DNA of 58,720 bases from Pseudodesulfovibrio sp. (GTDB lineage: Bacteria; Desulfobacterota; Desulfovibrionia; Desulfovibrionales; Desulfovibrionaceae). The stretch lies in contig JAFLJT010000022.1 of assembly GCA_022712855.1 (NCBI GenBank), positions 1 through 58,720 of the forward strand, in the 5' to 3' direction. Below, one piece after another: positions 40,901 to 51,023 of this stretch (the stretch's first letter is position 1; each line of letters starts with the position of its first letter). A program made the position numbers and the translations under genes. The notes beneath the pieces were generated by a model that had not been told where the DNA came from, made no database searches, and saw only the letters and a list, made by a program, of their open reading frames with translations.

Positions 40901-41090
40901 GGACGAGACTATTGATTTTGCTGTTCGCAACGATTTTGTGGCTGTTCCAAGTGTGACCATTGAGATAAAAGGCGACCTCTCCGATCCAGAGGTGACCGTT
41001 CCCAAGGGTAAAATTGTGGATGACACAGTTCGCAATATTTTAAGTTTGCCCGAAAAATCTTTTGAATTCTTTCGTGATCTTTTTCAATAA
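37926..41090 (+). CDS. AsmA family protein
   Basis: 1054 aa. An N-terminal membrane anchor (about 8-28) is followed by the AsmA N-terminal domain (GTPVRLEGELNIALYPALSL, PLLSNQVDVRSIIVQGMAVN) and long repeats of beta strands typical of bridge-like lipid transfer proteins. The C-terminal part (about 900-1040) holds the AsmA C-terminal region (VEKGVFTVDKFRVESPPILQ, DPEVTVPKGKIVDDTVRNIL). AsmA-like proteins cross the periplasm and move phospholipids to the outer membrane. This fits its place after BamA and lipid A genes. The frame is intact over its full length. Confidence 0.9.
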   Translation: MLRRSLIISAEIIGITLILLSAGLFWASYYVDTDEFRQRFSDAVEQITGTPVRLEGELNIALYPALSLEALGLVVNGGPEDNDIPLVKFDTLRVSIRLLPLLSNQVDVRSIIVQGMAVNIVQNVQGELNWQSLIDRFSAMASDTPSTGNGATEYSLSELDVMNATIVYTDKKEGQSFGLSGINLRTGAIVPGRVVPFTAKSHFALKSGEVTSEIILKGMIKGTEYEGFTLEDSTLYASVGGAFLPSGANPGEMTARVNMDWKKRTIALDGVSVRFLGIRAEGNVQSDNFIQSLTGYGHLSVLPFKPADIVNRYLPDAPTSDIDGLKHGAISSDFLVDEAGLTLKNLVATLDDLTVRGGISMKGYAHPAFAFDLQSGVVDIDRYLPLFTGSTTPVVWDDITLDFFKAIRAQGKIKADGFKALDNTLSAVRLALNADDKAIRIDAEAIRKDQGGLAGNAVFSIGRNETTNMPTFGMRAHLTAHSQANGFDFLNIEPFKVTGTGQLTASVNVAQMDCPPQENVIGILRRTSGEIALSLGAGKGAYTQDASSKFSILYSKAECALKLSPVLVSKEGAYGFNTDLTLRGNGGKTVRTFSLTTKGPLTWDMEENHLASSGLQVKGSVAGTLYTDMSSRITANGKVAFDTEKGVAQIDEATVRTLETTVKGDAKLTDLNTSFKAQGKVEVPAANLRRVVYLLSKFALRTGTPEALKVFKLMTNFTADKDGFKLTELEGSLDGMSFNGEIVGHGLKNPKLAFSLSGGVLDIDRFIPPSSKPTLEERRAGKKHKAPPVDLPLAFFRWLPIEGKVWLEGLKLAKINATNVSGNIKADNGAINVSDVRGKIYGGLLKAGWVGEVGEKSLTTHLKLHVEDALAGPLMKDLVKRDYVRGETDVDLNLKSSGTTDDDIVANLGGTAWVRIRNGSFKLSGYDNSAPAHDIEKNIPIGGVSETRKRRTVFHKAMGYFTVEKGVFTVDKFRVESPPILQSYGQGNFSLPDETIDFAVRNDFVAVPSVTIEIKGDLSDPEVTVPKGKIVDDTVRNILSLPEKSFEFFRDLFQ

Positions 41091-41169
41091 TCCACTGCAA
41101 CTTGCATCTATCGGCACTATGGATATATGGTTGTATTTCGAATGGTTCAACCCGGTATAGGGAGCAGAT

Positions 41170-42579
41170 ATGAACGCGGCCAAGCTTGAGCGGAAATCAA
41201 AGGAATTTAAACGCCATTTTTCAGAGGGCATCTGGATGCGCAATGCACCGGATACCCCGATCTATGTTCAACTGTGGCGTGGAGCTTGCCGTCTTTTGTA
41301 TTTGATAGGGTTTGGATTCGTAAAAGATCAGTGTATTATTCGCGCTGCGGCCCTGACATTTACAACCATTCTTTCCATTGTCCCATTCCTCGCTGTTGCC
41401 TTCTCTATTTCCAAGGGATTTGGCTTACAAAACTCCGAGAAGATGCGCGAGTGGGTCTTGGCCCTGACCGCAGGTCGCCCGGAAGTCGCCGACAAGATCA
41501 TCGAATATATTGATCGAACCAACGTCCAAGCCCTTGGTTGGGTCGGTGTCGCTACCTTGATTTTCACTGTTCTGTCCCTCGTTGGGACCATTGAAAAAGC
41601 GTTCAACACTATCTGGGGCGTGGAAAAGGGAAGAAGTGCCTGGCGGAGGATCGCGGACTTTTTCCCGGTTATCCTGTTTGGCCCACTTATTCTTTTTGTG
41701 GCATCGAGCTTCAATGTCAGCTTGCAGAAGCAAGATATAGTCGCTTCGGTCCTGAGCGTCGAGGCCATTGGCTATCTTGAAGCCATATTCTTGAAGGCTG
41801 CTCCGTATGCACTCATAATTATGGCTTTTTCCATGATGTACGCGTTCATCCCTTACGTTCGCGTCAAGTTGGTGTCAGCCGTACTCGGTGGTGCCGTGGG
41901 TGGCATACTCTGGCAGTTGGCGCAGTGGGCGTACATCTATTGGCAAATCGGCGCAGCAAAGTACAACGCCATTTATGGAAGCTTTGCCCAATTACCAGTC
42001 TTGCTTATTTGGATTTACATAAGCTGGGTCATCGTGTTGCTCGGGTCTGAGGTAAGCTACGCATGGCAGAACCTCAATTCGTTTGTGAAACAACGGTATT
42101 TCGGCAGAGCCACCCCTTTTGAGCGACAGAAGATCGCGGTATTAATGATGATCGTACTCGCCAAACGTTTCCAGGATGGCCGGCCATTGCCATCAGTAGA
42201 AGAAATTTCTGATGGCCTCATGGCACCAACCTCGCTGGTGTCAGATATTTTTACGCTGTTGCAAAAGGCGGGATACACCATCCTGACGGACATCAAAGGC
42301 TGCGAAGTGTATGCCCCGGCTCGTGCGCTTGATGACGTGCGGGTGCTTGATGTCATCCGGGTGATCAATATGGATGGGGTGAACAGAGTCTTTGAAGAGT
42401 TTGCCGAGAAGTTTGGTTTTCTTGATGCGCTTTTCAACAAACTGGGTCAGTCAACAATGACCAGCGAAGCGAATCTTACCTTGCTTGAATGTGCCGAGCA
42501 GTATCCATCCTATGTTCTCGATATCGATCCAGATGATGAATACGTCAAGCGATGCCATGAAGTGGGAAGCACTTCTTAG
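41170..42579 (+). CDS. YihY/BrkB family inner membrane protein
   Basis: 469 aa. Six membrane segments in the first 310 residues with the family signature ALTFTTILSIVPFLAVAFSI, IEKAFNTIWGVEKGRSAWRR and SWVIVLLGSEVSYAWQN. The C-terminal 120 residues form a winged-helix-like domain (PSVEEISDGLMAPTSLVSDI) seen in deltaproteobacterial members. It has been mislabelled RNase BN in the past; the true function is unknown. The last 4 bases overlap the convergent DUF218 gene, with no terminator between them. Confidence 0.9.
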   Translation: MNAAKLERKSKEFKRHFSEGIWMRNAPDTPIYVQLWRGACRLLYLIGFGFVKDQCIIRAAALTFTTILSIVPFLAVAFSISKGFGLQNSEKMREWVLALTAGRPEVADKIIEYIDRTNVQALGWVGVATLIFTVLSLVGTIEKAFNTIWGVEKGRSAWRRIADFFPVILFGPLILFVASSFNVSLQKQDIVASVLSVEAIGYLEAIFLKAAPYALIIMAFSMMYAFIPYVRVKLVSAVLGGAVGGILWQLAQWAYIYWQIGAAKYNAIYGSFAQLPVLLIWIYISWVIVLLGSEVSYAWQNLNSFVKQRYFGRATPFERQKIAVLMMIVLAKRFQDGRPLPSVEEISDGLMAPTSLVSDIFTLLQKAGYTILTDIKGCEVYAPARALDDVRVLDVIRVINMDGVNRVFEEFAEKFGFLDALFNKLGQSTMTSEANLTLLECAEQYPSYVLDIDPDDEYVKRCHEVGSTS

Positions 42580-43232
42580 CCGATCTTGTTACCGTCCGTT
42601 GATCTGAATGCTCCGCCCAAAATGTAGTGCATGGTTTTGGCAAATTCCAAAATCAGGTTTTGTGCTGACACCTGATCCTTCCACCAGCTCCTCTCGAATG
42701 CACCTTCTTCCGTTGTCGTCACGGCAATCCGACAGTCGGGCAGGATCTTTTCAAATATCATTTTAGCCCTGCGTGCATGATAGGGCGAAGTGACGATAAG
42801 CAAACTCGCCTTTTTGCCATTGAGGTGCTTTTTGAGAGCCTCAGCTTCTTCAACAGTGCTTATATGCCCATTACCAAAAGCTTCAAGTTTAGCGGAATCT
42901 GCACCGAGGGTTTGAAGAATAAGTGTTTGATATTGAGTCCGAGAGTACTGTGGATAGCCCATCTTCCGTTTAAGACGGTCTAGCCGTGTATGCGGAAATA
43001 CTATCGCATTACTCATGAGAATGGTCGGGGCGTATCCCTGTTTATACAGTTCGGCAGCACTGATTAATCGATTGTCATTACCTGCCAGCGGCAGGATGAA
43101 ATCAGCTTTAATCGGCTCGTCATTTACATCCATCCAAAGCCCTGCAAAAAGGAGCATTCCAAAGCTAACTACGAGGGTAAATAATGTCAGTGCTCCTAGA
43201 GCTTGCAGGGTGAATCTGATGAATTTTACCAT
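42576..43232 (-). CDS. YdcF/SanA-like DUF218 protein
   Basis: 218 aa. One N-terminal membrane helix (9-33) is followed by a DUF218 domain facing the periplasm: DFILPLAGNDNRLISAAELY, APTILMSNA, LEAFGNGHISTVEEAEALKK and IVTSPYHARRAKMIFEKILP, the conserved nucleotide-like pocket. Members such as ElyC and SanA affect envelope and peptidoglycan precursor stability. It is the third gene of the minus-strand nth-tgt operon, 3 bases after tgt. Confidence 0.88.
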   Translation of the reverse strand: MVKFIRFTLQALGALTLFTLVVSFGMLLFAGLWMDVNDEPIKADFILPLAGNDNRLISAAELYKQGYAPTILMSNAIVFPHTRLDRLKRKMGYPQYSRTQYQTLILQTLGADSAKLEAFGNGHISTVEEAEALKKHLNGKKASLLIVTSPYHARRAKMIFEKILPDCRIAVTTTEEGAFERSWWKDQVSAQNLILEFAKTMHYILGGAFRSTDGNKIG

Positions 43233-43235
43233 GAT

Positions 43236-44994
<1,759 letters not shown>

Positions 44995-45093
44995 TATTAC
45001 TCCGTCGTGTGAGGCTCTGGTTAGCACCTGTCTCTATCCGGCTCAAGTCTCAATTGAGAGCACTGCATAATTGCCCGATGGCGTCGTTGCTTC

Positions 45094-45145
45094 AAAAAGT
45101 TCAAACCCTAACGTACAGGAAGTACGCTTCGGTCTTGAACTTTTT
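45094..45145. repeat. Nested palindromic (REP-like) intergenic element
   Basis: An 11-bp perfect stem (45094-45104 with 45135-45145) encloses a second 5-bp stem (45112-45116 with 45122-45126), and both outer arms carry A/T runs so either strand ends in T5. It lies between the divergently read nth and cutA genes. It could be a two-way terminator or a copy of a dispersed genome repeat; I see no second copy in this window. Confidence 0.6.
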
Positions 45146-45305
45146 TCGCGCCTACCCAGCGAACAATTCTACATCACTCTCAAGAAAAAACAATTTCAAA
45201 TACCCGGCGAATCTCTTAAGTTACTTATATTAAACATAAAAAGGTTGCGCTTGATACTTTGTGTTATTTTACCGTGCAGTGATCTTCAATTGCGCTTGAA
45301 TCCAG

Positions 45306-45333
45306 TTGCGTCCGTTTTGGAAACATGTATCAT
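45306..45333 (+). promoter_or_regulatory. Possible promoter of cutA
   Basis: TTGCGT (45306-45311) and TATCAT (45328-45333) are 16 bases apart and stand 30 bases before the cutA ATG. Each box matches sigma-70 in four or more positions. Confidence 0.4.
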
Positions 45334-45362
45334 TCCTCCATTATCTATAAAGAGGGGAACCA

Positions 45363-45683
45363 ATGTCTGAATCCTTGATCTACATAACATGCGAAACCAA
45401 AGAAGAAGCTGAGAATATTGGGGCCATTATCGTGGAGCGCCGATTGGCGGCCTGCGTGAATATCCTCAGCGGAATGCAGTCCATGTACTGGTGGGAAGGC
45501 AAAGTGGAGAAGTCGGATGAAATCGTGCTTATCGCTAAAACCAGGACAACGCTTGTTGACGAATTGACCGAGGCGGTCACGGCTATGCACAGCTATGACG
45601 TCCCGTGTGTCGTTGCCATGCCGATTATAGGTGGCAATCCGCAATTCCTCAGTTGGATTCGGGAAGAGACAAAAGATGGGTGA
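45363..45683 (+). CDS. cutA: Divalent cation tolerance protein CutA
   Basis: 106 aa, with AGAGGGG before the ATG. Ferredoxin-like PII-type fold that forms trimers: YITCETKEEAENIGAIIVER, RLAACVNILSGMQSMYWWEG, VLIAKTR, and SYDVPCVVAMPIIGGNPQFL. Named for copper tolerance in E. coli, but its role is unsettled. It is probably the first gene of the plus-strand series leading to the kinases. Confidence 0.95.
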   Translation: MSESLIYITCETKEEAENIGAIIVERRLAACVNILSGMQSMYWWEGKVEKSDEIVLIAKTRTTLVDELTEAVTAMHSYDVPCVVAMPIIGGNPQFLSWIREETKDG

Positions 45684-45761
45684 TAGACCGTCTTCGTTGA
45701 CTCCACGGGCACAAGGCATTAGTCTCACGGCCAGCAAATAACGGTATCTTCAGGAGGAAGA

Positions 45762-46697
45762 ATGCAGATTTACATTTCCGGGTCACTCGCTTTTGACCGC
45801 ATCATGAATTTTCAGGACAAGTTTTCCAATCATATCCTGCCGGATAAACTCCATATTTTGAATGTATGTTTCCTCGTTGACGGCCTTGACGAGAAGTTTG
45901 GTGGCACAGGCGGTAACATTGCTTACAACCTGGCGCTGCTCGGCGAGAACCCGACGCTTCTCAGCCAGGTAGGCAAAGACTTTGCTCTCTATGATGAATG
46001 GTTACAAAAGCATGGCATTTCGGTGGCAGGCATCCGTACCGTTGAGACGGAGCATACTGCTGGTGCGTATATTACCACTGATCAGTCGGATAACCAGATC
46101 ACCGGCTTCAACCCCGGCGCCATGAAATATCCTTCTCAGTACAATATGGATTCCATTGATAAGAGCGAAGGGCTTGGCATCATCTCTCCCGGTAACCTTA
46201 CCGACATGATCGACCATCCTAAATATTACCGTGACAACGGCATCCCGTTCATCTTCGATCCGGGCCAGCAGATTCCCGCTTTTACAGGCGAGCAGTTGGC
46301 TGAAGCATTCAGCGGTGCCGAAATTCTGATCACCAATGACTACGAACTTGAGATGACCCTCAAATCCACTGGCATGACCAAGGATGAGGTCATTGATAGC
46401 GTGGCTTATCTGATCACGACTCTGGGCGAAAAAGGCTCGGTCATCAATTGCAAGGGCGAAGAAACAGCAGTGGAAGCCGCTCCTGTCACCGATGTGGTCG
46501 ATCCCACCGGCGCTGGCGATGCATTCCGCTCCGGCCTGCTCAAAGGGCTGGCCATGGGCAAGACTGTTGTCGAATCTGCCAAACTCGGTTCCGTTTGCGC
46601 CGCATATGCTGTAGAGTATAAAGGCACGCAGGAGCATTCCTTTACCATGGAAGAGTTCAACAAACGCTACGAGGCGAAGTTCGGGCCGATGGAATAA
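45762..46697 (+). CDS. PfkB family nucleoside/sugar kinase
   Basis: 311 aa, AGGAGG before the ATG. Ribokinase fold: IYISGSLAFDRIMNF, the GGTGGNIAYNLALLG entry motif and the catalytic DPTGAGDAFRSGLLKGLA with the base Asp. LVDGLDEKFGGTGGN resembles adenosine kinase-like members of this family, so adenosine or another nucleoside is the likely substrate. The start of a cluster of three phosphotransferase-type genes. Confidence 0.88.
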   Translation: MQIYISGSLAFDRIMNFQDKFSNHILPDKLHILNVCFLVDGLDEKFGGTGGNIAYNLALLGENPTLLSQVGKDFALYDEWLQKHGISVAGIRTVETEHTAGAYITTDQSDNQITGFNPGAMKYPSQYNMDSIDKSEGLGIISPGNLTDMIDHPKYYRDNGIPFIFDPGQQIPAFTGEQLAEAFSGAEILITNDYELEMTLKSTGMTKDEVIDSVAYLITTLGEKGSVINCKGEETAVEAAPVTDVVDPTGAGDAFRSGLLKGLAMGKTVVESAKLGSVCAAYAVEYKGTQEHSFTMEEFNKRYEAKFGPME

Positions 46698-46730
46698 CCG
46701 TTTCCTGACAGCAGCCTGATAGGGGGCGCT

Positions 46731-47816
46731 ATGATCCAATTGAAGCTTCAGAATATTGAGATGTATTTGAAACGAGCTTTTGGTGATGACGCCCAACTGA
46801 TCAAGGTTGGTGATATCGGCAATCTGGACGAGCAGGGCATGAAAGGCTTCGGCTATGGCAAGCCGCTGCTCATCCAGTTTAAAGTCGATGGAATAATCAA
46901 AGAGGCCGTACTGTCCCTTATGAAGGGGGACAAGTACGGCCATCAATTTTATTGGGACCGTGCAGCCATCCTCATGTTCCAATACGAGACTTCTGCTCGT
47001 ATGGAACGCCACGTCCGCCCAATGGGGCTTGGTTATGTGGATGAGGATGATACCCTCATTTCGGTCGATGCCCCCAAGGAGTTTTTCATTCTCAATGAAA
47101 AGCTTGAGGGGCATGACTACTTCCTTGATCTCGAACGCATAAAGAACGGTGGTTTCCGTGAATCCGATGTGGAAACTGCCCGCGAGTTTGCCCGGTGGCT
47201 GGCGCGGGTGCACAGTACTAAGCTTGATGATCCCCATCTATATTACCGCCGTATTCGCAATCTGATCGGTTCAAGCGAGTGTATTCTCGGCCTGATTGAT
47301 GAAGCGTTCCCCCATCCCTATCCAGATTTCAGCAATACGCAGTTCATGGCTTTGGAAAAACGGCTCATCGATTGGCGCTGGAAGCTCAAGAAGTATGCAC
47401 ATCGGCTGAGTGCCGTACATGGCGATTTCCACCCATGGAATGTGTTGGTGGATGACAGTGGTGATTTCTCCGTGCTGGACCGCAGTCGAGGCGAGTGGGG
47501 CGAACCGGGGGGCGATCTCGCTACCATGGCCGTCAATTATCTGTTGTGGAGTCTCTATGAGCATGATCATTTGAACGGACCGTATGAAATCATGTACCGG
47601 GCATATTTTGAGGAGTATCTTAAGCAGACCGGAGATACGGAAGTCTTTGAGGTTATGGCACCATTTTTTGTTTTCCGGGGCCTCGTCATTGCTTCGCCAG
47701 AGTGGTATCCTGATCATCCGAAGAGAGTACGTCAGCGACTTTTTAATCTCATAGTGAATGTGCTTGAGGACGATATTTTCGATTGGGAGAATATCAATAA
47801 GTATATGGAGTCATGA
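46731..47816 (+). CDS. Aminoglycoside phosphotransferase-fold kinase
   Basis: 361 aa, GGGGGC before the ATG. The APH/choline-kinase catalytic loop is clear in AVHGDFHPWNVLVDD (Asp and Asn), but the following metal motif, usually DFG or DFE, reads VLDRSRGEWGEPGGDLA: Asp is present while Phe-Gly is replaced. The N-terminal lobe is weak. Relatives phosphorylate small hydroxylated molecules and are not necessarily resistance enzymes. The end overlaps the APS-kinase-like gene by 4 bases (ATGA), so the two products may act together. Confidence 0.8.
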   Translation: MIQLKLQNIEMYLKRAFGDDAQLIKVGDIGNLDEQGMKGFGYGKPLLIQFKVDGIIKEAVLSLMKGDKYGHQFYWDRAAILMFQYETSARMERHVRPMGLGYVDEDDTLISVDAPKEFFILNEKLEGHDYFLDLERIKNGGFRESDVETAREFARWLARVHSTKLDDPHLYYRRIRNLIGSSECILGLIDEAFPHPYPDFSNTQFMALEKRLIDWRWKLKKYAHRLSAVHGDFHPWNVLVDDSGDFSVLDRSRGEWGEPGGDLATMAVNYLLWSLYEHDHLNGPYEIMYRAYFEEYLKQTGDTEVFEVMAPFFVFRGLVIASPEWYPDHPKRVRQRLFNLIVNVLEDDIFDWENINKYMES

Positions 47817-48403
47817 TCGTGTCAGGGTATGAAAATGGCTGGGCTGTTTGGTTTGTCGGCTTGCCGGGAAGCGGCAAAACCACGTTGGCGAAGGGTGTGC
47901 ATGAATATATGTATGCCCAAGGTTTGGACGTGGTCGGACTCCAGATGGATAAACGGCGTCATCTCTATTTCCCTGATCCGAAATATACCATCGAAGAACG
48001 CGAAAAAGCGTATGCCATGTTTGTTGATGAGGCTGCGCAGCTCGTTAAGCAGGGCAAGGGCGTTCTGATGGATGGATCGGCATACAAAGTTTCTATGCGA
48101 ACCTATGCCCGTCAGCGGATACCCCGGTTTGCCGAAGTATTTGTGCGTTGTGATCTTGATGAGGCCATAGTGCGTGAAGAGAATCGTCCAAACGGCGCTA
48201 TTATTGCCGATTTGTATAGAAAAGCGTTGCGTCGTCAGAAGACTGGTGAACAATTCGAGGGGCTTGGCGAGGTCATTGGCGTAGACGTCGAGTTCGAAGT
48301 TGATGCTGATGCGGAATTGATCATCGACAACACGCTTTTCACCAAAGAAGAAACCTTGGGAAAAACTCTGCACTTTCTGGACAGTTGGCGTACCAGTGTT
48401 TAA
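47813..48403 (+). CDS. Adenylylsulfate kinase-like P-loop kinase
   Basis: 196 aa. Walker A GLPGSGKTT, then VVGLQMDKRRHLYFPDPKYT where APS kinase has its LDGDxxR element, and VLMDGSAYKVSMRTYARQRI corresponding to the IxAxISP segment. The C-terminal half (EENRPNGAIIADLYRKALRR) is longer and different from CysC. So the fold is APS kinase-like, but the substrate loops diverge. Assimilatory PAPS synthesis is not needed for dissimilatory sulfate reduction, and the coupled APH-fold gene suggests a different small substrate. Confidence 0.75.
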   Translation: MIVSGYENGWAVWFVGLPGSGKTTLAKGVHEYMYAQGLDVVGLQMDKRRHLYFPDPKYTIEEREKAYAMFVDEAAQLVKQGKGVLMDGSAYKVSMRTYARQRIPRFAEVFVRCDLDEAIVREENRPNGAIIADLYRKALRRQKTGEQFEGLGEVIGVDVEFEVDADAELIIDNTLFTKEETLGKTLHFLDSWRTSV

Positions 48404-48476
48404 ATGCTGATTACGCGGATTGACTGTCAACATAACTCATAGGCTGCCCGTTAGCTAAGGGTAGGAAATCAAATAC

Positions 48477-49826
48477 ATGAAATTTCACATTATCACCTTC
48501 GGGTGTCAGATGAACGTGCACGACTCCGATTGGCTGACCCGTGCTTTGGAGAGTCGTGGCTGGGAAGTTGCGGACGAAAATTCGGCACAGGTTTATATAC
48601 TCAATACATGTAGTGTGCGCGATAAACCCGAGCAAAAAGTCTACAGCGAGCTTGGTCGCGTTGCCGCCCATCTCAAGCGGGATGAAAACATGTTCGCCGC
48701 AGTCGGTGGATGTGTGGGCCAGCAGATCGGCAAAGGCTTTTTTGAGCGCTTTCCGTTCGTGAAACTTGTTTTTGGGTCCGACGGTATTGCCAATGCACCC
48801 AATGCGTTGGAACGGATTGCCGAGGGCGCAGACGATCGCGTGGCGCTGCTCGACTTTGTCTCCATTTACGAAGAGCGGGAGAATCCGGAAGAACGCACCG
48901 TGACCATGCCGGAATCACGGCAGGCATTCGTTAATATCATGCAGGGTTGTGATAACTTTTGTTCCTACTGCATCGTCCCATATACTCGTGGCCGTCAGAA
49001 ATCACGGCACCCTGAAGCAGTCGTTGAAGAGTGTCGCGCACTGGTTAAATCCGGTGTGCGTGAAATCACGCTCCTTGGGCAGAACGTCAACAGCTTTGGC
49101 AAGGACAAGGGCGGCGTAGGCGTCAGTTTTGCCGATTTGCTGCATAGCGTGGCTGGAATTGAGGGGCTGGATAGGCTTCGGTTCACCACGTCCCATCCCA
49201 AGGATATTGCGCCCGAAGTTAAAGCGGCTTTTGGTGAGTTGGAGAACCTGTGTCCATCCCTGCACCTGCCGATGCAGGCTGGATCAGACCTTGTTCTCAA
49301 GGCCATGCGCCGCAAGTACACAATCGAGCATTATCTGAGCATTGTCGACGACTTGAAGAAGGCCCGTCCTGATATATCGTTAACTACCGACCTTATTGTC
49401 GGGTTCCCTGGCGAGACGGAAGAGGACTTTGCGCAGACCCTAGAAATGGTCGAGCGGATCGGTTTTGAATCGAGCTTTTCCTTCAAGTATTCCGACCGCC
49501 CCGGTGTGGCGGCTGTGAACATGGAACCGAAAGTTGAAGCAAAAGATGCCAAAGAACGTTTGATGCGCTTGCAGACATTGCAAAATAATATTACTAAAAA
49601 ATGTCTAGAGAATCTGGAGGGTCGAGAAACAGTCGCTTTCATCGAAGGTAAGAGCCGTCAGCAGCGTGGCGATTACACATGGTGGAAAGGGCGCGACCCG
49701 GCTGGACGAATCATCAATGTTGAAATGGAAGAAAGCGATGGTTTGGTTGGTTTGATGGTCCCGGTTCGTATAACCGAGGCCAAGAATCATTCACTCCTTG
49801 GCAAAAGGATTGGCAAGCCGTGGTAG
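48477..49826 (+). CDS. miaB: tRNA-2-methylthio-N6-dimethylallyladenosine synthase
   Basis: 449 aa. An N-terminal UPF0004 domain with three Cys (FGCQMNVHDSD, LNTCSVRDKPEQK, GGCVGQQ), the radical SAM cluster motif CDNFCSYCIVPYTRGRQKSR, and a C-terminal TRAM domain (about 380-445). It inserts a methylthio group at A37 of tRNAs decoding UNN codons. The last 7 bases overlap the next gene. Confidence 0.96.
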   Translation: MKFHIITFGCQMNVHDSDWLTRALESRGWEVADENSAQVYILNTCSVRDKPEQKVYSELGRVAAHLKRDENMFAAVGGCVGQQIGKGFFERFPFVKLVFGSDGIANAPNALERIAEGADDRVALLDFVSIYEERENPEERTVTMPESRQAFVNIMQGCDNFCSYCIVPYTRGRQKSRHPEAVVEECRALVKSGVREITLLGQNVNSFGKDKGGVGVSFADLLHSVAGIEGLDRLRFTTSHPKDIAPEVKAAFGELENLCPSLHLPMQAGSDLVLKAMRRKYTIEHYLSIVDDLKKARPDISLTTDLIVGFPGETEEDFAQTLEMVERIGFESSFSFKYSDRPGVAAVNMEPKVEAKDAKERLMRLQTLQNNITKKCLENLEGRETVAFIEGKSRQQRGDYTWWKGRDPAGRIINVEMEESDGLVGLMVPVRITEAKNHSLLGKRIGKPW

Positions 49827-50311
49827 AAGTAGAAATCTTTGGATTGGCGCTGGATGAGAAGACCAAATCCCCCATTCTTGTACTCAAGGATGAGAGCGGA
49901 AGTGCGCTTCCAATCTGGATCGGCGCTATGGAGGCCATGGCAATTTCCATGGCCATCAACAAGGTTCCTTTTCCACGCCCCATGACCCACGACCTGCTCT
50001 TGAATTCCATTCACGCTCTCGGGGGTACTGTCACCCGCGTTGAAGTGACGGATATCGAGAAGGGGACGTTTTTCGCCGAAATTATTGTTTCTATGGAAAA
50101 TGGTACCAAACGGATTGATAGCCGTCCGTCGGACGCAATCGCCTTGGCTGTTCGAGCCGAGTGTTCTATCCATGTGAGTGAAAACGTCATGGATGAAGCG
50201 GGAGCGCCGTTTCAGGAAACCGCCGAGGCTGTTATCAAGACCGTGGATTCCGATAAATGGATGGATGAGCTTGAAAAGCTCTCCGAAGAAGACTCTAAAT
50301 ACAAGATGTAG
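49820..50311 (+). CDS. Bifunctional nuclease family protein (DUF151)
   Basis: 163 aa from GTG 49820, overlapping miaB by 7 bases. The BFN domain shows as FGLALDEKTKSPILVLKDES, LPIWIGAMEAMAISMAINK, PFPRPMTHDLLLNSIHALGG and RIDSRPSDAIALAVRAECSI. Members occur widely and some have combined RNase and DNase activity; the role in bacteria is unclear. The C-terminal 30 residues are helical and acidic. Translational coupling to miaB hints at a link with RNA. Confidence 0.92.
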   Translation: MVEVEIFGLALDEKTKSPILVLKDESGSALPIWIGAMEAMAISMAINKVPFPRPMTHDLLLNSIHALGGTVTRVEVTDIEKGTFFAEIIVSMENGTKRIDSRPSDAIALAVRAECSIHVSENVMDEAGAPFQETAEAVIKTVDSDKWMDELEKLSEEDSKYKM

Positions 50312-50318
50312 GCTTATT

Positions 50319-50972
50319 ATGATCGACCTGCACACGCACACGGTTTTCAGTGATGGACAACTCATTCCGGCAGAGCTTGCTCGCCGGGCCGAAGTTGCCG
50401 GGTACAAAGGGCTTTGCATGACCGATCATGCGGACGAAGCGACTTTGTATCATGCTGTGGAAAATGTTCTTCGTTTCGTGCAGAAACACGGATTTTTCTA
50501 TGATATCAATCTGTTGGCCGGAGTTGAATTGACCCACATTCCCCCGGCTCTCATCTCAGAAATGGTGATTAAGGCCCGCGCTGCCGGTGCCCAGATTGTT
50601 GTCATGCACGGTGAAACGCCCGTAGAACCAGTGGCTCCCGGAACCAATCTGGCGGCCATTGAAGCGGGCGTTGATATACTGGCGCACCCCGGTCTTATTA
50701 CTAAAGAAGAAGTACAACTGGCCGCAGAGAGGGGTGTTGCTCTTGAGATCACCACTCGTGGCGGACACAGTTATACGAACGGCCATGTGGCAGCGCTGGC
50801 GCGTCAGTACGGCGCAAAACTGGTCGTGAATAATGACGCCCATGAGCCGCGAGATTTGATAAGCGCTGATTTGCGCAAGACCATTGCTCTGGGCGCTGGT
50901 TTGACGAAGGATGAATATCGTCAGACCGAGTCCAACGCTTGGGAGATCGTGCAGCGATGCATGAAAAAGTAA
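50319..50972 (+). CDS. PHP-domain phosphatase-like protein
   Basis: 217 aa from ATG 50319; the frame is open far upstream but only this start gives the family N-terminus. PHP metal motifs: MIDLHTHTVFSDGQL, CMTDHADE, GVELTHIP, QIVVMHGE, DILAHPGL and VVNNDAHEPRD. Similar genes are annotated as histidinol phosphate phosphatase-domain proteins. The substrate cannot be told from the sequence, and no his genes are near. It starts 7 bases after the nuclease-family gene. Confidence 0.88.
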   Translation: MIDLHTHTVFSDGQLIPAELARRAEVAGYKGLCMTDHADEATLYHAVENVLRFVQKHGFFYDINLLAGVELTHIPPALISEMVIKARAAGAQIVVMHGETPVEPVAPGTNLAAIEAGVDILAHPGLITKEEVQLAAERGVALEITTRGGHSYTNGHVAALARQYGAKLVVNNDAHEPRDLISADLRKTIALGAGLTKDEYRQTESNAWEIVQRCMKK

Positions 50973-51023
50973 GGAAAGGTCACGGATTCGTGACGATGGA
51001 AATGTGAATAATTGGTATTAACG

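Noticed and set aside
46002-47237. Minus-strand ORF of 411 codons opposite the kinase genes
   Set aside because: It spans the join of two clear plus-strand genes and has no start signal.
46731-47816. Aminoglycoside resistance gene
   Set aside because: The APH fold is shared by many metabolic kinases. The motif after the catalytic loop is altered and the neighbours are housekeeping genes.
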